From DASTDH01 sp035601575 (lineage in GTDB: Bacteria; Verrucomicrobiota; Verrucomicrobiia; Chthoniobacterales; JAFAMB01), in the NCBI GenBank assembly GCA_035601575.1, contig DATNNZ010000182.1, forward strand, positions 1 through 5,299: a stretch of 5,299 nt of DNA, in the 5' to 3' direction. The stretch's first letter is position 1; every line of letters begins with the position of its first letter. The notes below the pieces were generated by a model that worked only from the letters and a program-made list of their open reading frames with translations, was not told the origin of the DNA and did no database searches. The position numbers were made by a program, and so were the translations under genes. Shown here piece by piece: positions 1 to 5,299 of the stretch.

Positions 1-227
1 ACCCCTGCTTTCCCGGTCAAGCGACCGATACCGCCGGCGATAAATGCGGCGTTCTGTTCGTGCCGGCAGACGACTGTCTTGATCTTCGAGTCCGACAAGA
101 TATCAAACACTTTGTCAATCTTCGCACCCGGAATGCCGAAGACATATTCGACTCCTTGGCTTTCCAAACTCTTCACAAGCAATTCTGCGCCGGTTTGCGA
201 GTCTTTTTTCATTGCGACCGTTGCCAT
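1..227 (-). CDS. alsS: Catabolic acetolactate synthase, N-terminal part (cut by window edge)
   Basis: Thiamine diphosphate enzyme that condenses two pyruvates to 2-acetolactate plus CO2 in the cytoplasm, the first step of acetoin formation. Only the first 75 residues are in the window. They hold the start of the Pyr-binding domain: TGAELLVKSLESQGVEYVFG (residues 12-31), then GIPGAKID (31-38), then RHEQNAAF (55-62) with Glu57 as the cofactor-activating glutamate known in this superfamily, then GRLTGKAG. GIPGAKID and RHEQNAAF are the forms seen in fermentative AlsS/BudB; the branched-chain biosynthetic IlvB usually has GIPGG and RHEQGA, so the catabolic assignment is favoured. The start ATG (225-227) is preceded by AAGGA eight bases upstream, the only good ribosome binding site in the window; a second in-frame ATG lies at 210-212. 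It starts 34 bases after the acetolactate decarboxylase stop, so the two are probably co-transcribed. FAD is not required by the catabolic form, but this cannot be judged from the fragment. Confidence 0.92.
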   Translation of the reverse strand, partial: MATVAMKKDSQTGAELLVKSLESQGVEYVFGIPGAKIDKVFDILSDSKIKTVVCRHEQNAAFIAGGIGRLTGKAG

Positions 228-235
228 TACTTTGT

Positions 236-240
236 TCCTT
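236..240 (-). promoter_or_regulatory. Ribosome binding site of the acetolactate synthase gene
   Basis: The minus strand reads AAGGA here, eight bases before the ATG at 227. It supports that ATG over the internal ATG at 212. It is the clearest Shine-Dalgarno in the window; the other starts have A/T-rich leaders with no comparable motif. Confidence 0.6.
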
Positions 241-261
241 CTATTTCTACATTTGCTGCAT

Positions 262-1119
262 TCATTTCTTCGCTCCTTCTGCTTTCGCGAGATCCGCGCC
301 CGGATCCCGCCGCAAGTCCGCCTTCACGAAGTCCTCTGTCTCCGGCAACGCGACGCGATAGTCGCCCTCACGTTGAATTTGAAGCCGTAAGTTTAATCCG
401 CTGCATTCAAGCAAATGGCCCCCACTCTTATGATCCGCGGACAGGAAATGCAGATGATAGCCTGGCACGTTCAGGGTCTTCGCGTACTCCGGGGTCCAAA
501 ACCCAACCAGTGTTCCCAAGACATCGTGGAACTCAAACTCCGGTTGCACTGCCGCCGCTTGGATTAGCGGCACTCCTTCCTCGGTCCTGCACATCGCGCG
601 CGTTCGTACGTAGCTGAAATGTCCTTCCACGCGCAGGGCAAAGAAGAAGTTATCGGAATGCCGGAGTTGATCGAATTGGGCGAGCAAATGGCTGAGGTCA
701 GGACACTGCTGCATGACGATCGCTGGATCCGGTGCGAAGCGCGTGATCACCGCGAACGGGGCGAGAACATTATCGTCCACCTCTGTCACTGAACCGTCGC
801 TGCGTGCTTGGAAGAAACGCCCATCTACGATCACCATCTCGCCGTCCAGATTCTCGAATGTGCCTAATCCGAGGTCGCCGTGTTCCCGCAATGTTCGGAC
901 TCGTACCGCACCCTGGTAGATGCCCTCGACCAGGGCAGTAGCGGTCGAGACCTGATACAGCGTGCTGTGCGACACCTGAAGGTATTCAGCGAGAGCTCGA
1001 CTAACAATGTGGGATACAGGCTCGTTGGTCTTCCGAGAATGCTCCTGCAGAATCGCCCAGAGACCGGCCGACAACGTGCAGTTAAGTTGCGGATTTGTCC
1101 GCTCATTTCTGTCACTCAT
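262..1119 (-). CDS. budA: Alpha-acetolactate decarboxylase with N-terminal ribbon-helix-helix-like domain
   Basis: Converts 2-acetolactate to acetoin plus CO2 (EC 4.1.1.5), using a metal, normally zinc. The 285-residue product aligns by eye with the Bacillus brevis enzyme from about residue 54 (LYQVSTATALVEGIYQG) to the end. GDLGLGTFENLDGE supplies the active-site glutamate (Glu94). VRTRAMCR carries the expected arginine (Arg174). GYHLHF and GGH give the three metal histidines (His222, His224, His235), and the last active-site glutamate fits Glu281 near the C-terminus. All key residues are therefore present. Residues about 11-50 have no counterpart in the classic enzyme, where a signal peptide or short leader stands. 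They instead read as a CopG/Arc-type ribbon-helix-helix: a short strand LNCTLSAG, a helix LWAILQEHSRKTN, a turn EPVS, and a helix HIVSRALAEYL. There is no signal peptide, so a cytoplasmic site is likely. The ATG at 1119 is the only usable start, since an in-frame TAG lies ten codons upstream with no other start between; its leader is A-rich without a clear ribosome site. alsD is the equivalent name in Bacillus. Confidence 0.93.
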   Translation of the reverse strand: MSDRNERTNPQLNCTLSAGLWAILQEHSRKTNEPVSHIVSRALAEYLQVSHSTLYQVSTATALVEGIYQGAVRVRTLREHGDLGLGTFENLDGEMVIVDGRFFQARSDGSVTEVDDNVLAPFAVITRFAPDPAIVMQQCPDLSHLLAQFDQLRHSDNFFFALRVEGHFSYVRTRAMCRTEEGVPLIQAAAVQPEFEFHDVLGTLVGFWTPEYAKTLNVPGYHLHFLSADHKSGGHLLECSGLNLRLQIQREGDYRVALPETEDFVKADLRRDPGADLAKAEGAKK

Positions 1120-1471
1120 TTTTTCAGTGAAGTTTTTTCTTGTCGGAAACTAAATTTTCGCTCGTCCGGCAGAAGGCTTACGGCTGAGCATACGCTACTT
1201 GGCATTTGCGATGTAGGGCTTGACTATTTTGACTGCGTCGATGTCTAATAACAAAATCCGCACCGCAGCCTCTTCCGCTGACTGGCCTTGCTGCTCCATC
1301 ACCGAGGCGAGCAGATCTTGCGTGCCAAAGAATATGGTTAGCGGATTTTAATTCTATGCTCAAAGAGAGACGTTTTTTGTCCGACTGAACTGAGTAATCC
1401 AGAATAGCTCTTTGGAGATAACCCGCGCTCGAGCACGCGACCAGACATTAAAGTGCGCTATTCGCCAATTG
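1120..1471. other. Region without an intact gene between aaeB-like and budA genes
   Basis: These 352 bases hold no complete convincing gene. Bases 1195-1347 contain a 51-codon open frame on the minus strand, listed separately as a possible gene remnant. Bases 1120-1194 are the leader of the acetolactate decarboxylase gene, A-rich on the coding strand near the start, and would have to contain its promoter if it is not read through from upstream; no clear -35/-10 pair was seen. Bases 1350-1471 hold a 7-base inverted repeat (1361-1367 with 1408-1414) and an 8-base palindrome GCTCGAGC (1427-1434). Neither is followed by a T-run on the minus strand, so neither makes a convincing terminator for the exporter operon. 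Confidence 0.5.
1195..1347 (-). pseudogene. Possible 3' remnant of a lost gene, tail resembling class II fumarase
   Basis: A 51-codon open frame runs from just after an in-frame TAA (1348-1350) to a TAG at 1195-1197. The first ATG is at 1299, giving at most 34 residues, with no ribosome site. Its middle, VMEQQGQSAEEAAVRILLLD, looks like real amphipathic protein rather than random sequence. The last 15 residues, IDAVKIVKPYIANAK, match the tail of the fumarase at the right edge (VDPAKMVKPYVASSN) at seven positions with several conservative changes, and both end at a stop at the same place. The matching 48 bases are about 62% identical, with 11 of 18 differences at third codon positions. That pattern suggests descent from a coding sequence, but the similarity does not extend further upstream. 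It could equally be the tail of an unrelated gene or chance. I do not recognise the rest. Confidence 0.3.
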
Positions 1472-3730
1472 CTAAAGACCGTAATCCCCCCGATAGCGCT
1501 GCAGCTGTAGGGTGCGGAGCAGTCGGCCGCACTCATCCAGAGCATCTGCAGTTGCGTGATAACGTTCGACTAGATCGAGCACCCGCAAAGGCGCTTCGAA
1601 CGTCAGGCCGGCCAACATGTTACGATCGCGAATCTGTTGGATCGCGTTATCCATTTCGGTCAAGGCGCCGCGGACCGTCGGCAACTGGAAACGGCAATCG
1701 TTCTGGCGAAAACACTCCGCGAAAGCATCCAGCATTTGCTTAAACTCGATTTCTAAACGTTCGAATTGCGGCTTCAGTGTTTGTTCCGTGATTTCCGGCA
1801 ACCTGTCTCGGCGAGAAAGTAACTGGCTGATCTGAGTAATTAACGTTTGTAGCGCGCGGACCAGGGCGACAAGCTTCGCCCTTTCTTCCTCCCCACATCC
1901 GGCTATTCGAATTTGACGAGCAGCCTGTAAAGCCTCTACTGGTAAAATCGCCAGTTGGGTCTGAATTTTCTCCCGATGCGAATCTCCGCTCAGCAACGCT
2001 CCGATCTGGGCGAAGAGCGTGAGCAAATTATCTTGCAGCAGTCTTTGCGGCAAGACTGGCCAAATCAGTCTGCCCACCACCGTGCCGATCCCGATTCCGA
2101 TCCCCAAACCTAGAAAAGTATCGATGATAGTCTGCGACGGTACCGGCACTTGCGGATTGAGCCCGACGAAGACGCTTATAGTTAAGAACCCAACTAGCAT
2201 CCACGAGTTAATGCCGGGGCTTCGAGCGGTGAGGAATCCAAATATGAACAGAATGAGGAACAACACCAAGTTCATGACGGCATAACCCGCTAAAAATGGC
2301 GTGGTGAGAATAAGCAAGAGCACGCAGCCGACAAGAGTAAGAGCCTTGAGGAATCCATTTTGAAAAGCTCGCAAATCACCGGTCCCACCAGCTTGCAGAA
2401 ATGACCGTCCAAAAATGGTGAGGATCCACGCCATAGGCGGAATTGAAGCCGACCCGGGCGGATTGATCCACTTCAGGAGAAGGACTGCGATCACGGCAGC
2501 TAAGCCGCCTTTCACCCCAACCTTTACCCAAAACCAGTCGATAGTGGGTAGAAAATCCCAGTGCGGCTTAGCGTCAGGCAGTGGCTGGCCGAAACGCGGT
2601 AAACCCTCCATCGCGCTGCGGATATTATTCAGTTCATCGCACACCGAACGTATGGCGGCGAAATGTCCGGCAAAGGCAATTGCGGTTTGGAGCGGCGCTG
2701 TGATCAAAACACCCTCGTCTCGGGTTTTATTCACCTTCTCCTGAAAAGCAGCAAACGCTTCATTTAGACGACTGGAGTGCAATTTTTCGTTTGGAGAACG
2801 GGCGGTGGTCAAGATGTTGAACTCGTCGGAGATTGCAGTCAGCAGCGATTCCGTTTCCTGGCGCATGTGATCGAGGAACCACGGCTCTACTCGATGCCGG
2901 CTTAAATAGAGTCCCGCGTGAAACAGGTTGATCAGGGACACCAGGAAAGCGTTGTAGTTGGAAAGACGAGCGGAAAAGAACGTGCTCTCGCGCGCTCCTG
3001 CCTGCTGCAAATTTCTTAAAACGGATAATTGCTGATCGAAAGTATCGTGAATTTCTGCGCGCGAGTACGCGCGCCCTCCGGTCGCTGTCTCGCTGTGAGC
3101 ATTTGCAGGCTCGATTGAGGCTTGCCCATGCGCCGATACGAGTTGGTTAACCGTTTTCAGTGCGGCACGCCCTGCTTCGATAAACTCTTCCCGTGCGTAA
3201 CGGGGCCAAAGGATGCTCATTACCAGAAGCGAGCTCATAATTCCGACTAAAATCTCCTCGGTTCGGTCGAGGCCGATCTGCCACGCCTGTGCCGGATCCG
3301 TGACCCCATCGGTAGCGATGGTAAGCGCGGTGAAACCGAGCAAATAATAAGCATATGGAACCTGGCGTGCTCCGAGTTGGCCGAACTTGTAACTGGTAAA
3401 AGCCATGACCAGGAAAAGGACCGGCAAAAAGATCGCTGGCGTAGAAGTATAGTCGCCGACCAACCAGACTCCCACGAACGCTCCTGCGATCGTTCCGATC
3501 ACTCGCATGATTGCTTTAAACGCAATCGAACCCACGAACTGTGCGCTCATCAATACGACAACGGTAAGTATCGCCCAGTTGTCATGCGGCAATCGCAAGA
3601 CCTGAGTGCAAAACAAGGCGAGCAAACCCGCGAGACCCATCTTGATCCCATATCGTACTCTTAAGTCAGCAAACAGATCTTGCTGCGCCCGCTGCCGCAG
3701 CGTTGCCATCGAAATAGCCCGGGAAGACAT
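1472..3730 (-). CDS. aaeB: FUSC-family inner-membrane exporter, AaeB-like
   Basis: Membrane transporter subunit of the fusaric acid resistance / aromatic acid exporter family, expected to move organic or aromatic acids out of the cytoplasm with the HlyD-type partner encoded just upstream. From the ATG at 3730 the product is 752 residues, somewhat longer than E. coli AaeB (about 655). It has two matching halves. Membrane block one covers about residues 29-175, ending in ILWPRY. A soluble helical region spans about 178-400. Membrane block two covers about 402-557, with a glycine-alternating stretch GLGIGIGIG (541-549) and ending in LIWPVLP. A helical cytoplasmic tail covers about 560-752. The repeated (L/I)WP ending of both blocks fits the internal duplication of this family. 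The frame is open further up to a TTG at 3808, but that would overlap the aaeA-like gene by 38 bases and adds a hydrophilic, unfamily-like stretch, so the ATG at 3730 is preferred; a second ATG at 3709 is possible. Neither has a good ribosome site. Substrate is unknown. Confidence 0.88.
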   Translation of the reverse strand: MSSRAISMATLRQRAQQDLFADLRVRYGIKMGLAGLLALFCTQVLRLPHDNWAILTVVVLMSAQFVGSIAFKAIMRVIGTIAGAFVGVWLVGDYTSTPAIFLPVLFLVMAFTSYKFGQLGARQVPYAYYLLGFTALTIATDGVTDPAQAWQIGLDRTEEILVGIMSSLLVMSILWPRYAREEFIEAGRAALKTVNQLVSAHGQASIEPANAHSETATGGRAYSRAEIHDTFDQQLSVLRNLQQAGARESTFFSARLSNYNAFLVSLINLFHAGLYLSRHRVEPWFLDHMRQETESLLTAISDEFNILTTARSPNEKLHSSRLNEAFAAFQEKVNKTRDEGVLITAPLQTAIAFAGHFAAIRSVCDELNNIRSAMEGLPRFGQPLPDAKPHWDFLPTIDWFWVKVGVKGGLAAVIAVLLLKWINPPGSASIPPMAWILTIFGRSFLQAGGTGDLRAFQNGFLKALTLVGCVLLLILTTPFLAGYAVMNLVLFLILFIFGFLTARSPGINSWMLVGFLTISVFVGLNPQVPVPSQTIIDTFLGLGIGIGIGTVVGRLIWPVLPQRLLQDNLLTLFAQIGALLSGDSHREKIQTQLAILPVEALQAARQIRIAGCGEEERAKLVALVRALQTLITQISQLLSRRDRLPEITEQTLKPQFERLEIEFKQMLDAFAECFRQNDCRFQLPTVRGALTEMDNAIQQIRDRNMLAGLTFEAPLRVLDLVERYHATADALDECGRLLRTLQLQRYRGDYGL

Positions 3731-3770
3731 AATCAGAAAGCAATCGCAATTGAAACCATCCGGTGCAACG

Positions 3771-4676
3771 CTATCTGTCCGAGAGCTTAGTTGCTCCGGG
3801 AAGCTCAACTTCGGGTGTTATTGCAACCGAAACGGTTTGACCAATCCGCAATGGCACCGCGCTGTTGTCCAGAACCTGGATGCGGACTGGGAAGCGCTGT
3901 GGAAGGCGAACCCAATCGATTGTTTGACTGACTGAGGGCAATAAAGCGGTGCTAGTGCTGCCCGATCCGTCCTGCACAAAGACACCCCATCCAACGCTGC
4001 GAACCACCCCCTGAAATGGCTGGTTTTCGTGGCCCATCACGGCAACAATCGCTTTTTGGCCGACCTGGATGTGTGGCAATTGGGTTTCTTTGAAATAGCC
4101 TGCAATCCAAAACGAGCTTGTGTCTACCAGGGCCATCAGCTGTACGCCAGCAGTGACATAGGTTCCGTCGCTCGTATTCATGTTGGTGACATAGCCGTCG
4201 ACCGGGGCAAAGACTTTGGTGTAGCCAAGGTTTAATCTCGCCAATTCGAGATTTGCTTTGGCCGAGGCAAGCTGCGCCAGAGCGGCGGCCGAGCTGTCCT
4301 GGGCGTTTTGAAAATCCTGGCGGGCGGTGACGTGATTTCTATAAAGGTCGGTCTGCCGCTGTAGATTTTGCTGCTGCTGTTTCAGAGTCGCTTCATCATT
4401 CTGAACCTGGCCGGCGGCAATGTCGACCTGGGCTTGAAAATCGGACGGGTCGATCTCGAAAAGCAGATCTCCCTTGCGCAGTTGTTGGTTATCATGGACC
4501 GCAACGTGAATGATCGGCCCAGAAACCCGAGGAGCGATACCGACGATATTCGCCCGGACCTGGCCATCTCGGGTCCAGGGATGCTCGATGTATCGAATAT
4601 AGAGAGAGACAGCTGCCCAGAGCGCCAGGCCAACAATGATCACCGTGATTAGATAACTGAACAGCCTTGCCTTCAT
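3771..4676 (-). CDS. aaeA: HlyD/EmrA-family membrane fusion protein, AaeA-like
   Basis: Periplasmic adaptor, anchored in the inner membrane, that links the FUSC transporter to the outer side of the cell envelope. The 301-residue product has one N-terminal membrane helix (about 6-28). It is followed by the family signature PWTRDGQVRANIVGIAPRVSG (33-53) and the first half of a lipoyl-like domain with KGDLLFEIDP (68-77). A glutamine- and alanine-rich coiled coil covers about 80-150. The second lipoyl half is NLGYTKVFAPVDGYV (149-163), and a beta-barrel region contains FWIAGYFKETQL (189-200). Near the end is TIDWVRLPQRFPVRI, typical of the AaeA/EmrA group. The start is set at the ATG 4674-4676, which overlaps the upstream stop as ATGA, a sign of translational coupling; a GTG three codons earlier (4685) also keeps the frame. 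The aaeB-like gene follows after 40 bases. Confidence 0.9.
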   Translation of the reverse strand: MKARLFSYLITVIIVGLALWAAVSLYIRYIEHPWTRDGQVRANIVGIAPRVSGPIIHVAVHDNQQLRKGDLLFEIDPSDFQAQVDIAAGQVQNDEATLKQQQQNLQRQTDLYRNHVTARQDFQNAQDSSAAALAQLASAKANLELARLNLGYTKVFAPVDGYVTNMNTSDGTYVTAGVQLMALVDTSSFWIAGYFKETQLPHIQVGQKAIVAVMGHENQPFQGVVRSVGWGVFVQDGSGSTSTALLPSVSQTIDWVRLPQRFPVRIQVLDNSAVPLRIGQTVSVAITPEVELPGATKLSDR

Positions 4677-4918
4677 GGAAAGCACACCATTCCAAGCAGC
4701 GAGCTAAATAGAACGACCAGCCCGACGAAGAAAAGTGGAAGATGCCAGACATAGCGAGACAGACCGGTGTGTTCCATAATCGCCACAACCAGCCACGCCG
4801 TTAGGAAGCCCAGCGCACCAACTATCATGATCCAAGGCACTAACACTTCGGAGAACCGGAGTTCCGGTCGATTTAGTGCTCCTGCGAAAAGACTTACAAG
4901 TTGCGATCCCCCTACCAT
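4673..4918 (-). CDS. aaeX: DUF1656 small membrane protein, AaeX-like
   Basis: An 81-residue protein with two predicted membrane helices (about 27-48 and 57-79). The pattern is FSEVLVPW before helix one and the short loop GLSRYVWHLPLFF leading into helix two, which matches the DUF1656/AaeX family that accompanies AaeA and AaeB in aromatic acid exporters. The role of this family is not established; it is assumed to be an accessory subunit in the inner membrane. Its TGA overlaps the ATG of the aaeA-like gene. The only usable start is the ATG at 4918; no in-frame alternative was found just upstream. A GGGGGAG purine run lies 19 bases before it, too far for a normal ribosome site. The first 20 residues are longer than usual for the family, so the true start is slightly uncertain. 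Confidence 0.82.
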   Translation of the reverse strand: MVGGSQLVSLFAGALNRPELRFSEVLVPWIMIVGALGFLTAWLVVAIMEHTGLSRYVWHLPLFFVGLVVLFSSLLGMVCFP

Positions 4919-5084
4919 AAATATATTGTCCGTTTTTCTCCCCCGAACTTGGATATGTTCTCGTCCTCTCCCGCCGCTGTCCTGCCTATGCCATTTCAGC
5001 CCACGTAGCGGACTATCGCGGGCAAACTGTGCTCGAATCGAGAACCCCAGAACGCAGATCGGTTGTTAGCGATCACCAAGGATG

Positions 5085-5123
5085 GTTCGACTGAGCTTGC
5101 TAAAGTCATGAGCTCAGCCGAAC
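5085..5123 (-). repeat. Inverted repeat, possible RNA hairpin downstream of fumC
   Basis: Arms of 13 bases (5085-5097 and 5111-5123) face each other across a 13-base loop with one imperfect position. On the minus strand that position is a G·U wobble, so the minus-strand RNA would pair along the whole arm, while the plus-strand RNA would have an A·C mismatch. It lies about 50 bases past the fumarase stop, as a 3'-end structure would. There is no T-run after it, so it is not a standard intrinsic terminator; it may protect the 3' end or aid termination. Confidence 0.4.
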
Positions 5124-5143
5124 GATTACCATTTCACGCTACA

Positions 5144-5170
5144 AACCGCCAACCGCTAACTGATAACTGA
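5144..5170. repeat. Two adjoining heptamer tandem repeats
   Basis: On the plus strand AACCGCC-AACCGCT (5144-5157) runs into TAACTGA-TAACTGA (5157-5170). Both units have a period of seven bases and share the base at 5157. The tract ends three bases before the fumarase stop codon, just outside the gene. Confidence 0.55.
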
Positions 5171-5173
5171 CCC

Positions 5174-5299
5174 TTAGTTGCTGCTCGCCACATACGGCTT
5201 CACCATTTTGGCAGGATCGACGACGCGGTCGAACTCCTCTTCTGTTACGAAGCCGAGTTTCAGTGCAGCGTCCTTCAACGTCAGATCGTTGTCCATCGC
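5174..5299 (-). CDS. fumC: Class II fumarate hydratase, C-terminal tail (cut by window edge)
   Basis: Fumarase C interconverts fumarate and malate in the citric acid cycle. Only the last 41 residues and the TAA stop are present. LTLKDAALKLGFVTEEEFD followed by VVDPAKMVKP matches the small C-terminal domain of E. coli FumC (LTLK-AAL-LG-..-EFD-..-V-P-..-MV). Aspartate ammonia-lyase, the nearest relative, has a different tail, so fumarase is preferred. The catalytic residues lie outside the window. The gene ends about 255 bases before the exporter operon and may belong to a separate transcript. Confidence 0.82.
   Translation of the reverse strand, partial: AMDNDLTLKDAALKLGFVTEEEFDRVVDPAKMVKPYVASSN

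Noticed and set aside
60..617. 185-codon open frame on the plus strand
   Set aside because: It lies antisense across the well-supported acetolactate synthase and decarboxylase genes, and its translation is arginine-, serine- and proline-rich without any family look.
1178..1363. 61-codon minus-strand frame starting at TTG
   Set aside because: It overlaps the remnant in another frame, has no ribosome site, and its arginine-rich translation shows no recognisable protein.
1361..1414. Inverted repeat CAAAGAG...CTCTTTG as a terminator
   Set aside because: The arms are only seven bases with a 40-base loop and no T-run on the transcribed strand.
1427..1434. Palindrome GCTCGAGC as operator or terminator
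   Set aside because: Eight bases of symmetry in GC-rich sequence is expected by chance and there is no supporting context.
1360..1545. 61-codon minus-strand frame spanning the end of the aaeB-like gene
   Set aside because: It mostly overlaps the 3' end of a strong gene in another frame and has no family features.
2019..2285. Plus-strand frame with a PIPIPIPKP repeat
   Set aside because: The repeat is only the antisense reading of the GIGIGIG codons in the membrane segment of the aaeB-like gene.
5032..5042. Perfect 11-base palindrome CTCGA-A-TCGAG upstream of the exporter operon
   Set aside because: It is short, single-copy in the window, and no promoter elements could be placed around it, so an operator call is not supported.
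4767..5069. 100-codon plus-strand frame over the aaeX-like gene and spacer
   Set aside because: It is antisense to a supported gene and its translation resembles no known protein.

Overview
This 5.3 kb window carries six genes or gene fragments, all on the minus strand. It reads as a chromosomal segment of a mid-GC Gram-negative bacterium: the central three-gene set is an inner-membrane exporter of the AaeXAB (FUSC / HlyD / DUF1656) type, which belongs to cells with two membranes. Most starts lack a clear Shine-Dalgarno and have A/T-rich leaders. Together with the protein style this would fit Verrucomicrobiota or Acidobacteriota, but that placement is a guess and no marker gene is present to settle it.

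Layout in the direction of transcription (right to left). (1) At the right edge (5174-5299) is the C-terminal tail of a class II fumarase. (2) A roughly 255-base spacer follows, holding a period-7 tandem repeat and a long inverted repeat. (3) Next are aaeX-like (4673-4918), aaeA-like (3771-4676) and aaeB-like (1472-3730) genes. The first two are joined by an ATGA stop/start overlap and the third follows after 40 bases, so they look like one operon for an efflux pump of the p-hydroxybenzoate/aromatic acid class. (4) A 352-base region without an intact gene (1120-1471) contains a 51-codon open frame whose last 15 residues resemble the fumarase tail. (5) An alpha-acetolactate decarboxylase gene (262-1119) follows, and after 34 bases the start of a catabolic acetolactate synthase (1-227) that runs off the left edge.

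The left-hand pair forms the acetoin pathway: acetolactate synthase joins two pyruvates to acetolactate, and the decarboxylase turns this into acetoin. The gene order decarboxylase-then-synthase is that of budA-budB operons. The most unusual item is the decarboxylase: in place of the usual short leader or signal peptide it has an N-terminal segment of about 45 residues that looks like a ribbon-helix-helix DNA-binding domain, suggesting an enzyme that might also control its own operon. No tRNA, rRNA, CRISPR array, insertion sequence or convincing promoter or terminator was seen.
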